NCBI RefSeq assembly: GCF_051348905.1
Contig: NC_135232.1
Coordinates: 846,090,514-846,154,513, forward strand
Length of the DNA stretch: 64,000 nt
Direction of reading: 5' to 3'
From: Ranitomeya variabilis
Lineage: Eukaryota > Chordata > Amphibia > Anura > Dendrobatidae
Shown here: positions 33,728-46,673 of the stretch, in pieces
Position numbering within the stretch: position 1 is the first letter of the stretch
How the letters are laid out: each line of letters opens with the position of its first letter
Position numbers and translations under genes: made by a program
The notes under the pieces: generated by a model
Told to the model about the DNA's origin: nothing
What the model saw: the letters and a program-made list of their open reading frames with translations, nothing else
Databases searched by the model: none

Positions 33728-34336
33728 TCTTTTAAATTTCATCCTATCACTTTGTTTAAATTTCAGCTTGTGCTTTAAGTTAAGTTACATGCTTAGTTCA
33801 CTCATTTGTTATTAAAAAATAAAAATGTTGCTTTTCTTCTAGATAGGAAAAGATACATTTGAATATGTCCAAACTGAATGCACGATGCTTTGCTTGATTT
33901 TGGCATTGTACAGTGATATTAAGCAGGAACATATGTTTCCCATAAAAAGCAAGCAGAACCACAGTGAGTTCTACTTTTCTCTGTAGCACATGTGGCATCA
34001 ACATTATGAAAGACAATAAACATCAGTACTGAGCTGTACGTATGTGAATTCAGCTTTGGAGAAAGCTAAATCAATTGCTTGATGTTGCAGCTCCACCTGC
34101 TTGTAACTGCACAAGTCTGATAGCTTTTCACTGGGCTGAGTGCTCAACACTGCTCTTTCCCATTTTCCTATGCATAGAGTTAAAAAAGAGATGTAACCTG
34201 ACACCTCATTGTGCTGGCAGTGTTGACTTTGATTTTGAGTTTGCACAGTGACATAAAGAAAGCAGCATATCTTAGGGTACAGATCGATGAATAGGAAGAG
34301 AATCTTAAAAAATGTACAAACTTTTTTCTGGAGAGG

Positions 34337-34409
34337 GCCTGGGTAGCTCAGTCGGTAGAGCATCAGACTTTTAATCTGAGGGTCCAGGGTTCAAGTCCCT
34401 GTTCAGGCG
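34337..34409 (+). tRNA. tRNA-Lys-TTT: tRNA-Lys (TTT)
   Basis: Consensus body. Spacer M=C, R=G. Confidence 0.97.
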
Positions 34410-35018
34410 TCTTTTAAATTTCATCCTATCACTTTGTTTAAATTTCAGCTTGTGCTTTAAGTTAAGTTACATGCTTAGTTCACTCATTTGTTATTAAAAA
34501 ATAAAAATGTTGCTTTTCTTCTAGATAGGAAAAGATACATTTGAATATGTCCAAACTGAATGCACGATGCTTTGCTTGATTTTGGCATTGTACAGTGATA
34601 TTAAGCAGGAACATATGTTTCCCATAAAAAGCAAGCAGAACCACAGTGAGTTCTACTTTTCTCTGTAGCACATGTGGCATCAACATTATGAAAGACAATA
34701 AACATCAGTACTGAGCTGTACGTATGTGAATTCAGCTTTGGAGAAAGCTAAATCGATTGCTTGATGTTGCAGCTCCACCTGCTTGTAACTGCACAAGTCT
34801 GATAGCTTTTCACTGGGCTGAGTGCTCAACACTGCTCTTTCCCATTTTCCTATGCATAGAGTTAAAAAAGAGATGTAACCTGACACCTCATTGTGCTGGC
34901 AGTGTTGACTTTGATTTTGAGTTTGCACAGTGACATAAAGAAAGCAGCATATCTTAGGGTACAGATCGATGAATAGGAAGAGAATCTTAAAAAATGTACA
35001 AACTTTTTTCTGGAGAGG

Positions 35019-35091
35019 GCCTGGGTAGCTCAGTCGGTAGAGCATCAGACTTTTAATCTGAGGGTCCAGGGTTCAAGTCCCTGTTCAGGCG
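35019..35091 (+). tRNA. tRNA-Lys-TTT: tRNA-Lys (TTT)
   Basis: Consensus body. Spacer M=C, R=G. Confidence 0.97.
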
Positions 35092-35700
35092 TCTTTTAAA
35101 TTTCATCCTATCACTTTGTTTAAATTTCAGCTTGTGCTTTAAGTTAAGTTACATGCTTAGTTCACTCATTTGTTATTAAAAAATAAAAATGTTGCTTTTC
35201 TTCTAGATAGGAAAAGATACATTTGAATATGTCCAAACTGAATGCACGATGCTTTGCTTGATTTTGGCATTGTACAGTGATATTAAGCAGGAACATATGT
35301 TTCCCATAAAAAGCAAGCAGAACCACAGTGAGTTCTACTTTTCTCTGTAGCACATGTGGCATCAACATTATGAAAGACAATAAACATCAGTACTGAGCTG
35401 TACGTATGTGAATTCAGCTTTGGAGAAAGCTAAATCGATTGCTTGATGTTGCAGCTCCACCTGCTTGTAACTGCACAAGTCTGATAGCTTTTCACTGGGC
35501 TGAGTGCTCAACACTGCTCTTTCCCATTTTCCTATGCATAGAGTTAAAAAAGAGATGTAACCTGACACCTCATTGTGCTGGCAGTGTTGACTTTGATTTT
35601 GAGTTTGCACAGTGACATAAAGAAAGCAGCATATCTTAGGGTACAGATCGATGAATAGGAAGAGAATCTTAAAAAATGTACAAACTTTTTTCTGGAGAGG

Positions 35701-35773
35701 GCCTGGGTAGCTCAGTCGGTAGAGCATCAGACTTTTAATCTGAGGGTCCAGGGTTCAAGTCCCTGTTCAGGCG
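35701..35773 (+). tRNA. tRNA-Lys-TTT: tRNA-Lys (TTT)
   Basis: Consensus body. Spacer M=C, R=G. Confidence 0.97.
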
Positions 35774-36382
35774 TCTTTTAAATTTCATCCTATCACTTTG
35801 TTTAAATTTCAGCTTGTGCTTTAAGTTAAGTTACATGCTTAGTTCACTCATTTGTTATTAAAAAATAAAAATGTTGCTTTTCTTCTAGATAGGAAAAGAT
35901 ACATTTGAATATGTCCAAACTGAATGCACGATGCTTTGCTTGATTTTGGCATTGTACAGTGATATTAAGCAGGAACATATGTTTCCCATAAAAAGCAAGC
36001 AGAACCACAGTGAGTTCTACTTTTCTCTGTAGCACATGTGGCATCAACATTATGAAAGACAATAAACATCAGTACTGAGCTGTACGTATGTGAATTCAGC
36101 TTTGGAGAAAGCTAAATCGATTGCTTGATGTTGCAGCTCCACCTGCTTGTAACTGCACAAGTCTGATAGCTTTTCACTGGGCTGAGTGCTCAACACTGCT
36201 CTTTCCCATTTTCCTATGCATAGAGTTAAAAAAGAGATGTAACCTGACACCTCATTGTGCTGGCAGTGTTGACTTTGATTTTGAGTTTGCACAGTGACAT
36301 AAAGAAAGCAGCATATCTTAGGGTACAGATCGATGAATAGGAAGAGAATCTTAAAAAATGTACAAACATTTTTTTGGAGAGG

Positions 36383-36455
36383 GCCTGGGTAGCTCAGTCG
36401 GTAGAGCATCAGACTTTTAATCTGAGGGTCCAGGGTTCAAGTCCCTGTTCAGGCG
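36383..36455 (+). tRNA. tRNA-Lys-TTT: tRNA-Lys (TTT)
   Basis: Consensus body. 5' flank ACATTTTTTTGG. Spacer M=C, R=A. Confidence 0.97.
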
Positions 36456-37064
36456 TCTTTTAAATTTCATCCTATCACTTTGTTTAAATTTCAGCTTGTG
36501 CTTTAAGTTAAGTTACATGCTTAGTTCACTCATTTGTTATTAAAAAATAAAAATGTTGCTTTTCTTCTAGATAGGAAAAGATACATTTGAATATGTCCAA
36601 ACTGAATGCACGATGCTTTGCTTGATTTTGGCATTGTACAGTGATATTAAGCAGGAACATATGTTTCCCATAAAAAGCAAGCAGAACCACAGTGAGTTCT
36701 ACTTTTCTCTGTAGCACATGTGGCATCAACATTATGAAAGACAATAAACATCAGTACTGAGCTGTACGTATGTGAATTCAGCTTTGGAGAAAGCTAAATC
36801 AATTGCTTGATGTTGCAGCTCCACCTGCTTGTAACTGCACAAGTCTGATAGCTTTTCACTGGGCTGAGTGCTCAACACTGCTCTTTCCCATTTTCCTATG
36901 CATAGAGTTAAAAAAGAGATGTAACCTGACACCTCATTGTGCTGGCAGTGTTGACTTTGATTTTGAGTTTGCACAGTGACATAAAGAAAGCAGCATATCT
37001 TAGGGTACAGATCGATGAATAGGAAGAGAATCTTAAAAAATGTACAAACTTTTTTCTGGAGAGG

Positions 37065-37125
37065 GCCTGGGTAGCTCAGTCGGTAGAGCATCTGAGGGTC
37101 CAGGGTTCAAGTCCCTGTTCAGGCG
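37065..37125 (+). pseudogene. tRNA-Lys pseudogene lacking the anticodon loop
   Basis: Only 61 bases long. The sequence runs GAGCATCTGAGG where intact copies have the full anticodon arm: 12 bp, holding the loop and one side of the stem, are gone. The loss lies between two ATC triplets of the intact sequence, pointing to a short-homology deletion. A box, B box, acceptor and T arm are unchanged, so it could still recruit TFIIIC and be transcribed, but it cannot decode. Only one such copy is seen. Spacer M=A, R=A. Confidence 0.93.
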
Positions 37126-37734
37126 TCTTTTAAATTTCATCCTATCACTTTGTTTAAATTTCAGCTTGTGCTTTAAGTTAAGTTACATGCTTAGTTCACT
37201 CATTTGTTATTAAAAAATAAAAATGTTGCTTTTCTTCTAGATAGGAAAAGATACATTTGAATATGTCCAAACTGAATGCACGATGCTTTGCTTGATTTTG
37301 GCATTGTACAGTGATATTAAGCAGGAACATATGTTTCCCATAAAAAGCAAGCAGAACCAAAGTGAGTTCTACTTTTCTCTGTAGCACATGTGGCATCAAC
37401 ATTATGAAAGACAATAAACATCAGTACTGAGCTGTACGTATGTGAATTCAGCTTTGGAGAAAGCTAAATCAATTGCTTGATGTTGCAGCTCCACCTGCTT
37501 GTAACTGCACAAGTCTGATAGCTTTTCACTGGGCTGAGTGCTCAACACTGCTCTTTCCCATTTTCCTATGCATAGAGTTAAAAAAGAGATGTAACCTGAC
37601 ACCTCATTGTGCTGGCAGTGTTGACTTTGATTTTGAGTTTGCACAGTGACATAAAGAAAGCAGCATATCTTAGGGTACAGATCGATGAATAGGAAGAGAA
37701 TCTTAAAAAATGTACAAACTTTTTTCTGGAGAGG

Positions 37735-37807
37735 GCCTGGGTAGCTCAGTCGGTAGAGCATCAGACTTTTAATCTGAGGGTCCAGGGTTCAAGTCCCTGT
37801 TCAGGCG
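37735..37807 (+). tRNA. tRNA-Lys-TTT: tRNA-Lys (TTT)
   Basis: Consensus body. Spacer M=C, R=G, with a private CTTAATAAATG near 38386. Confidence 0.97.
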
Positions 37808-38416
37808 TCTTTTAAATTTCATCCTATCACTTTGTTTAAATTTCAGCTTGTGCTTTAAGTTAAGTTACATGCTTAGTTCACTCATTTGTTATTAAAAAAT
37901 AAAAATGTTGCTTTTCTTCTAGATAGGAAAAGATACATTTGAATATGTCCAAACTGAATGCACGATGCTTTGCTTGATTTTGGCATTGTACAGTGATATT
38001 AAGCAGGAACATATGTTTCCCATAAAAAGCAAGCAGAACCACAGTGAGTTCTACTTTTCTCTGTAGCACATGTGGCATCAACATTATGAAAGACAATAAA
38101 CATCAGTACTGAGCTGTACGTATGTGAATTCAGCTTTGGAGAAAGCTAAATCGATTGCTTGATGTTGCAGCTCCACCTGCTTGTAACTGCACAAGTCTGA
38201 TAGCTTTTCACTGGGCTGAGTGCTCAACACTGCTCTTTCCCATTTTCCTATGCATAGAGTTAAAAAAGAGATGTAACCTGACACCTCATTGTGCTGGCAG
38301 TGTTGACTTTGATTTTGAGTTTGCACAGTGACATAAAGAAAGCAGCATATCTTAGGGTACAGATCGATGAATAGGAAGAGAATCTTAATAAATGTACAAA
38401 CTTTTTTCTGGAGAGG

Positions 38417-38489
38417 GCCTGGGTAGCTCAGTCAGTAGAGCATCAGACTTTTAATCTGAGGGTCCAGGGTTCAAGTCCCTGTTCAGGCG
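38417..38489 (+). tRNA. tRNA-Lys-TTT: tRNA-Lys (TTT), G18A variant
   Basis: A at 38434 replaces the near-invariant G18 of the D loop, which contacts base 55 of the T loop in the folded tRNA and ends the A box. Reduced function is expected. Shared with the copy at 41827. Spacer M=C, R=G. Confidence 0.83.
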
Positions 38490-39098
38490 TCTTTTAAATT
38501 TCATCCTATCACTTTGTTTAAATTTCAGCTTGTGCTTTAAGTTAAGTTACATGCTTAGTTCACTCATTTGTTATTAAAAAATAAAAATGTTGCTTTTCTT
38601 CTAGATAGGAAAAGATACATTTGAATATGTCCAAACTGAATGCACGATGCTTTGCTTGATTTTGGCATTGTACAGTGATATTAAGCAGGAACATATGTTT
38701 CCCATAAAAAGCAAGCAGAACCACAGTGAGTTCTACTTTTCTCTGTAGCACATGTGGCATCAACATTATGAAAGACAATAAACATCAGTACTGAGCTGTA
38801 CGTATGTGAATTCAGCTTTGGAGAAAGCTAAATCGATTGCTTGATGTTGCAGCTCCACCTGCTTGTAACTGCACAAGTCTGATAGCTTTTCACTGGGCTG
38901 AGTGCTCAACACTGCTCTTTCCCATTTTCCTATGCATAGAGTTAAAAAAGAGATGTAACCTGACACCTCATTGTGCTGGCAGTGTTGACTTTGATTTTGA
39001 GTTTGCACAGTGACATAAAGAAAGCAGCATATCTTAGGGTACAGATCGATGAATAGGAAGAGAATCTTAAAAAATGTACAAACTTTTTTCTGGAGAGG

Positions 39099-39171
39099 GC
39101 CTGGGTAGCTCAGTCGGTAGAGCATCAGACTTTTAATCTGAGGGTCCAGGGTTCAAGTCCCTGTTCAGGCG
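39099..39171 (+). tRNA. tRNA-Lys-TTT: tRNA-Lys (TTT)
   Basis: Consensus body. Spacer M=C, R=G. Confidence 0.97.
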
Positions 39172-39780
39172 TCTTTTAAATTTCATCCTATCACTTTGTT
39201 TAAATTTCAGCTTGTGCTTTAAGTTAAGTTACATGCTTAGTTCACTCATTTGTTATTAAAAAATAAAAATGTTGCTTTTCTTCTAGATAGGAAAAGATAC
39301 ATTTGAATATGTCCAAACTGAATGCACGATGCTTTGCTTGATTTTGGCATTGTACAGTGATATTAAGCAGGAACATATGTTTCCCATAAAAAGCAAGCAG
39401 AACCACAGTGAGTTCTACTTTTCTCTGTAGCACATGTGGCATCAACATTATGAAAGACAATAAACATCAGTACTGAGCTGTACGTATGTGAATTCAGCTT
39501 TGGAGAAAGCTAAATCGATTGCTTGATGTTGCAGCTCCACCTGCTTGTAACTGCACAAGTCTGATAGCTTTTCACTGGGCTGAGTGCTCAACACTGCTCT
39601 TTCCCATTTTCCTATGCATAGAGTTAAAAAAGAGATGTAACCTGACACCTCATTGTGCTGGCAGTGTTGACTTTGATTTTGAGTTTGCACAGTGACATAA
39701 AGAAAGCAGCATATCTTAGGGTACAGATCGATGAATAGGAAGAGAATCTTAAAAAATGTACAAACTTTTTTCTGGAGAGG

Positions 39781-39853
39781 GCCTGGGTAGCTCAGTCGGT
39801 AGAGCATCAGACTTTTAATCTGAGGGTCCAGGGTTCAAGTCCCTGTTCAGGCG
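39781..39853 (+). tRNA. tRNA-Lys-TTT: tRNA-Lys (TTT)
   Basis: Consensus body. Spacer M=C, R=G. Confidence 0.97.
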
Positions 39854-40462
39854 TCTTTTAAATTTCATCCTATCACTTTGTTTAAATTTCAGCTTGTGCT
39901 TTAAGTTAAGTTACATGCTTAGTTCACTCATTTGTTATTAAAAAATAAAAATGTTGCTTTTCTTCTAGATAGGAAAAGATACATTTGAATATGTCCAAAC
40001 TGAATGCACGATGCTTTGCTTGATTTTGGCATTGTACAGTGATATTAAGCAGGAACATATGTTTCCCATAAAAAGCAAGCAGAACCACAGTGAGTTCTAC
40101 TTTTCTCTGTAGCACATGTGGCATCAACATTATGAAAGACAATAAACATCAGTACTGAGCTGTACGTATGTGAATTCAGCTTTGGAGAAAGCTAAATCGA
40201 TTGCTTGATGTTGCAGCTCCACCTGCTTGTAACTGCACAAGTCTGATAGCTTTTCACTGGGCTGAGTGCTCAACACTGCTCTTTCCCATTTTCCTATGCA
40301 TAGAGTTAAAAAAGAGATGTAACCTGACACCTCATTGTGCTGGCAGTGTTGACTTTGATTTTGAGTTTGCACAGTGACATAAAGAAAGCAGCATATCTTA
40401 GGGTACAGATCGATGAATAGGAAGAGAATCTTAAAAAATGTACAAACATTTTTTTGGAGAGG

Positions 40463-40535
40463 GCCTGGGTAGCTCAGTCGGTAGAGCATCAGACTTTTAA
40501 TCTGAGGGTCCAGGGTTCAAGTCCCTGTTCAGGCG
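40463..40535 (+). tRNA. tRNA-Lys-TTT: tRNA-Lys (TTT)
   Basis: Consensus body. 5' flank ACATTTTTTTGG. Spacer M=A, R=A. Confidence 0.97.
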
Positions 40536-41144
40536 TCTTTTAAATTTCATCCTATCACTTTGTTTAAATTTCAGCTTGTGCTTTAAGTTAAGTTACATGC
40601 TTAGTTCACTCATTTGTTATTAAAAAATAAAAATGTTGCTTTTCTTCTAGATAGGAAAAGATACATTTGAATATGTCCAAACTGAATGCACGATGCTTTG
40701 CTTGATTTTGGCATTGTACAGTGATATTAAGCAGGAACATATGTTTCCCATAAAAAGCAAGCAGAACCAAAGTGAGTTCTACTTTTCTCTGTAGCACATG
40801 TGGCATCAACATTATGAAAGACAATAAACATCAGTACTGAGCTGTACGTATGTGAATTCAGCTTTGGAGAAAGCTAAATCAATTGCTTGATGTTGCAGCT
40901 CCACCTGCTTGTAACTGCACAAGTCTGATAGCTTTTCACTGGGCTGAGTGCTCAACACTGCTCTTTCCCATTTTCCTATGCATAGAGTTAAAAAAGAGAT
41001 GTAACCTGACACCTCATTGTGCTGGCAGTGTTGACTTTGATTTTGAGTTTGCACAGTGACATAAAGAAAGCAGCATATCTTAGGGTACAGATCGATGAAT
41101 AGGAAGAGAATCTTAAAAAATGTACAAACTTTTTTCTGGAGAGG

Positions 41145-41217
41145 GCCTGGGTAGCTCAGTCGGTAGAGCATCAGACTTTTAATCTGAGGGTCCAGGGTTC
41201 AAGTCCCTGTTCAGGCG
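41145..41217 (+). tRNA. tRNA-Lys-TTT: tRNA-Lys (TTT)
   Basis: Consensus body. Spacer M=C, R=G. Confidence 0.97.
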
Positions 41218-41826
41218 TCTTTTAAATTTCATCCTATCACTTTGTTTAAATTTCAGCTTGTGCTTTAAGTTAAGTTACATGCTTAGTTCACTCATTTGTT
41301 ATTAAAAAATAAAAATGTTGCTTTTCTTCTAGATAGGAAAAGATACATTTGAATATGTCCAAACTGAATGCACGATGCTTTGCTTGATTTTGGCATTGTA
41401 CAGTGATATTAAGCAGGAACATATGTTTCCCATAAAAAGCAAGCAGAACCACAGTGAGTTCTACTTTTCTCTGTAGCACATGTGGCATCAACATTATGAA
41501 AGACAATAAACATCAGTACTGAGCTGTACGTATGTGAATTCAGCTTTGGAGAAAGCTAAATCGATTGCTTGATGTTGCAGCTCCACCTGCTTGTAACTGC
41601 ACAAGTCTGATAGCTTTTCACTGGGCTGAGTGCTCAACACTGCTCTTTCCCATTTTCCTATGCATAGAGTTAAAAAAGAGATGTAACCTGACACCTCATT
41701 GTGCTGGCAGTGTTGACTTTGATTTTGAGTTTGCACAGTGACATAAAGAAAGCAGCATATCTTAGGGTACAGATCGATGAATAGGAAGAGAATCTTAAAA
41801 AATGTACAAACTTTTTTCTGGAGAGG

Positions 41827-41899
41827 GCCTGGGTAGCTCAGTCAGTAGAGCATCAGACTTTTAATCTGAGGGTCCAGGGTTCAAGTCCCTGTTCAGGCG
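41827..41899 (+). tRNA. tRNA-Lys-TTT: tRNA-Lys (TTT), G18A variant
   Basis: A at 41844, the same change as at 38434, five units (3,410 bp) away. Spacer M=C, R=G. Confidence 0.83.
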
Positions 41900-42508
41900 T
41901 CTTTTAAATTTCATCCTATCACTTTGTTTAAATTTCAGCTTGTGCTTTAAGTTAAGTTACATGCTTAGTTCACTCATTTGTTATTAAAAAATAAAAATGT
42001 TGCTTTTCTTCTAGATAGGAAAAGATACATTTGAATATGTCCAAACTGAATGCACGATGCTTTGCTTGATTTTGGCATTGTACAGTGATATTAAGCAGGA
42101 ACATATGTTTCCCATAAAAAGCAAGCAGAACCACAGTGAGTTCTACTTTTCTCTGTAGCACATGTGGCATCAACATTATGAAAGACAATAAACATCAGTA
42201 CTGAGCTGTACGTATGTGAATTCAGCTTTGGAGAAAGCTAAATCGATTGCTTGATGTTGCAGCTCCACCTGCTTGTAACTGCACAAGTCTGATAGCTTTT
42301 CACTGGGCTGAGTGCTCAACACTGCTCTTTCCCATTTTCCTATGCATAGAGTTAAAAAAGAGATGTAACCTGACACCTCATTGTGCTGGCAGTGTTGACT
42401 TTGATTTTGAGTTTGCACAGTGACATAAAGAAAGCAGCATATCTTAGGGTACAGATCGATGAATAGGAAGAGAATCTTAAAAAATGTACAAACTTTTTTC
42501 TGGAGAGG

Positions 42509-42581
42509 GCCTGGGTAGCTCAGTCGGTAGAGCATCAGACTTTTAATCTGAGGGTCCAGGGTTCAAGTCCCTGTTCAGGCG
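42509..42581 (+). tRNA. tRNA-Lys-TTT: tRNA-Lys (TTT)
   Basis: Consensus body. Spacer M=C, R=A. Confidence 0.97.
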
Positions 42582-43190
42582 TCTTTTAAATTTCATCCTA
42601 TCACTTTGTTTAAATTTCAGCTTGTGCTTTAAGTTAAGTTACATGCTTAGTTCACTCATTTGTTATTAAAAAATAAAAATGTTGCTTTTCTTCTAGATAG
42701 GAAAAGATACATTTGAATATGTCCAAACTGAATGCACGATGCTTTGCTTGATTTTGGCATTGTACAGTGATATTAAGCAGGAACATATGTTTCCCATAAA
42801 AAGCAAGCAGAACCACAGTGAGTTCTACTTTTCTCTGTAGCACATGTGGCATCAACATTATGAAAGACAATAAACATCAGTACTGAGCTGTACGTATGTG
42901 AATTCAGCTTTGGAGAAAGCTAAATCAATTGCTTGATGTTGCAGCTCCACCTGCTTGTAACTGCACAAGTCTGATAGCTTTTCACTGGGCTGAGTGCTCA
43001 ACACTGCTCTTTCCCATTTTCCTATGCATAGAGTTAAAAAAGAGATGTAACCTGACACCTCATTGTGCTGGCAGTGTTGACTTTGATTTTGAGTTTGCAC
43101 AGTGACATAAAGAAAGCAGCATATCTTAGGGTACAGATCGATGAATAGGAAGAGAATCTTAAAAAATGTACAAACTTTTTTCTGGAGAGG

Positions 43191-43263
43191 GCCTGGGTAG
43201 CTCAGTCGGTAGAGCATCAGACTTTTAATCTGAGGGTCCAGGGTTCAAGTCCCTGTTCAGGCG
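43191..43263 (+). tRNA. tRNA-Lys-TTT: tRNA-Lys (TTT)
   Basis: Consensus body. Spacer M=C, R=A. Confidence 0.97.
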
Positions 43264-43872
43264 TCTTTTAAATTTCATCCTATCACTTTGTTTAAATTTC
43301 AGCTTGTGCTTTAAGTTAAGTTACATGCTTAGTTCACTCATTTGTTATTAAAAAATAAAAATGTTGCTTTTCTTCTAGATAGGAAAAGATACATTTGAAT
43401 ATGTCCAAACTGAATGCACGATGCTTTGCTTGATTTTGGCATTGTACAGTGATATTAAGCAGGAACATATGTTTCCCATAAAAAGCAAGCAGAACCACAG
43501 TGAGTTCTACTTTTCTCTGTAGCACATGTGGCATCAACATTATGAAAGACAATAAACATCAGTACTGAGCTGTACGTATGTGAATTCAGCTTTGGAGAAA
43601 GCTAAATCAATTGCTTGATGTTGCAGCTCCACCTGCTTGTAACTGCACAAGTCTGATAGCTTTTCACTGGGCTGAGTGCTCAACACTGCTCTTTCCCATT
43701 TTCCTATGCATAGAGTTAAAAAAGAGATGTAACCTGACACCTCATTGTGCTGGCAGTGTTGACTTTGATTTTGAGTTTGCACAGTGACATAAAGAAAGCA
43801 GCATATCTTAGGGTACAGATCGATGAATAGGAAGAGAATCTTAAAAAATGTACAAACTTTTTTCTGGAGAGG

Positions 43873-43945
43873 GCCTGGGTAGCTCAGTCGGTAGAGCATC
43901 AGACTTTTAATCTGAGGGTCCAGGATTCAAGTCCCTGTTCAGGCG
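43873..43945 (+). tRNA. tRNA-Lys-TTT: tRNA-Lys (TTT), G53A variant
   Basis: A at 43925 replaces G53: an A-C mismatch next to the T loop and a B-box change (GATTC). Shared with the copies at 45919 and 51375. Spacer M=C, R=G. Confidence 0.82.
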
Positions 43946-44554
43946 TCTTTTAAATTTCATCCTATCACTTTGTTTAAATTTCAGCTTGTGCTTTAAGTTA
44001 AGTTACATGCTTAGTTCACTCATTTGTTATTAAAAAATAAAAATGTTGCTTTTCTTCTAGATAGGAAAAGATACATTTGAATATGTCCAAACTGAATGCA
44101 CGATGCTTTGCTTGATTTTGGCATTGTACAGTGATATTAAGCAGGAACATATGTTTCCCATAAAAAGCAAGCAGAACCACAGTGAGTTCTACTTTTCTCT
44201 GTAGCACATGTGGCATCAACATTATGAAAGACAATAAACATCAGTACTGAGCTGTACGTATGTGAATTCAGCTTTGGAGAAAGCTAAATCGATTGCTTGA
44301 TGTTGCAGCTCCACCTGCTTGTAACTGCACAAGTCTGATAGCTTTTCACTGGGCTGAGTGCTCAACACTGCTCTTTCCCATTTTCCTATGCATAGAGTTA
44401 AAAAAGAGATGTAACCTGACACCTCATTGTGCTGGCAGTGTTGACTTTGATTTTGAGTTTGCACAGTGACATAAAGAAAGCAGCATATCTTAGGGTACAG
44501 ATCGATGAATAGGAAGAGAATCTTAAAAAATGTACAAACTTTTTTCTGGAGAGG

Positions 44555-44627
44555 GCCTGGGTAGCTCAGTCGGTAGAGCATCAGACTTTTAATCTGAGGG
44601 TCCAGGGTTCAAGTCCCTGTTCAGGCG
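44555..44627 (+). tRNA. tRNA-Lys-TTT: tRNA-Lys (TTT)
   Basis: Consensus body. Spacer M=C, R=A, with a private TACAAGCTTTT near 45215. Confidence 0.97.
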
Positions 44628-45236
44628 TCTTTTAAATTTCATCCTATCACTTTGTTTAAATTTCAGCTTGTGCTTTAAGTTAAGTTACATGCTTAGTTCA
44701 CTCATTTGTTATTAAAAAATAAAAATGTTGCTTTTCTTCTAGATAGGAAAAGATACATTTGAATATGTCCAAACTGAATGCACGATGCTTTGCTTGATTT
44801 TGGCATTGTACAGTGATATTAAGCAGGAACATATGTTTCCCATAAAAAGCAAGCAGAACCACAGTGAGTTCTACTTTTCTCTGTAGCACATGTGGCATCA
44901 ACATTATGAAAGACAATAAACATCAGTACTGAGCTGTACGTATGTGAATTCAGCTTTGGAGAAAGCTAAATCAATTGCTTGATGTTGCAGCTCCACCTGC
45001 TTGTAACTGCACAAGTCTGATAGCTTTTCACTGGGCTGAGTGCTCAACACTGCTCTTTCCCATTTTCCTATGCATAGAGTTAAAAAAGAGATGTAACCTG
45101 ACACCTCATTGTGCTGGCAGTGTTGACTTTGATTTTGAGTTTGCACAGTGACATAAAGAAAGCAGCATATCTTAGGGTACAGATCGATGAATAGGAAGAG
45201 AATCTTAAAAAATGTACAAGCTTTTTTCTGGAGAGG

Positions 45237-45309
45237 GCCTGGGTAGCTCAGTCGGTAGAGCATCAGACTTTTAATCTGAGGGTCCAGGGTTCAAGTCCCT
45301 GTTCAGGCG
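45237..45309 (+). tRNA. tRNA-Lys-TTT: tRNA-Lys (TTT)
   Basis: Consensus body. Spacer M=A, R=A, with a private TTTTCAGTTTG near 45816. Confidence 0.97.
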
Positions 45310-45918
45310 TCTTTTAAATTTCATCCTATCACTTTGTTTAAATTTCAGCTTGTGCTTTAAGTTAAGTTACATGCTTAGTTCACTCATTTGTTATTAAAAA
45401 ATAAAAATGTTGCTTTTCTTCTAGATAGGAAAAGATACATTTGAATATGTCCAAACTGAATGCACGATGCTTTGCTTGATTTTGGCATTGTACAGTGATA
45501 TTAAGCAGGAACATATGTTTCCCATAAAAAGCAAGCAGAACCAAAGTGAGTTCTACTTTTCTCTGTAGCACATGTGGCATCAACATTATGAAAGACAATA
45601 AACATCAGTACTGAGCTGTACGTATGTGAATTCAGCTTTGGAGAAAGCTAAATCAATTGCTTGATGTTGCAGCTCCACCTGCTTGTAACTGCACAAGTCT
45701 GATAGCTTTTCACTGGGCTGAGTGCTCAACACTGCTCTTTCCCATTTTCCTATGCATAGAGTTAAAAAAGAGATGTAACCTGACACCTCATTGTGCTGGC
45801 AGTGTTGACTTTGATTTTCAGTTTGCACAGTGACATAAAGAAAGCAGCATATCTTAGGGTACAGATCGATGAATAGGAAGAGAATCTTAAAAAATGTACA
45901 AACTTTTTTCTGGAGAGG

Positions 45919-45991
45919 GCCTGGGTAGCTCAGTCGGTAGAGCATCAGACTTTTAATCTGAGGGTCCAGGATTCAAGTCCCTGTTCAGGCG
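45919..45991 (+). tRNA. tRNA-Lys-TTT: tRNA-Lys (TTT), G53A variant
   Basis: A at 45971. Spacer M=C, R=G. Confidence 0.82.
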
Positions 45992-46600
45992 TCTTTTAAA
46001 TTTCATCCTATCACTTTGTTTAAATTTCAGCTTGTGCTTTAAGTTAAGTTACATGCTTAGTTCACTCATTTGTTATTAAAAAATAAAAATGTTGCTTTTC
46101 TTCTAGATAGGAAAAGATACATTTGAATATGTCCAAACTGAATGCACGATGCTTTGCTTGATTTTGGCATTGTACAGTGATATTAAGCAGGAACATATGT
46201 TTCCCATAAAAAGCAAGCAGAACCACAGTGAGTTCTACTTTTCTCTGTAGCACATGTGGCATCAACATTATGAAAGACAATAAACATCAGTACTGAGCTG
46301 TACGTATGTGAATTCAGCTTTGGAGAAAGCTAAATCGATTGCTTGATGTTGCAGCTCCACCTGCTTGTAACTGCACAAGTCTGATAGCTTTTCACTGGGC
46401 TGAGTGCTCAACACTGCTCTTTCCCATTTTCCTATGCATAGAGTTAAAAAAGAGATGTAACCTGACACCTCATTGTGCTGGCAGTGTTGACTTTGATTTT
46501 GAGTTTGCACAGTGACATAAAGAAAGCAGCATATCTTAGGGTACAGATCGATGAATAGGAAGAGAATCTTAAAAAATGTACAAACTTTTTTCTGGAGAGG

Positions 46601-46673
46601 GCCTGGGTAGCTCAGTCGGTAGAGCATCAGACTTTTAATCTGAGGGTCCAGGGTTCAAGTCCCTGTTCAGGCG
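46601..46673 (+). tRNA. tRNA-Lys-TTT: tRNA-Lys (TTT)
   Basis: Consensus body. Spacer M=C, R=G, with a private GAGCTCTAC near 46912. Confidence 0.97.
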
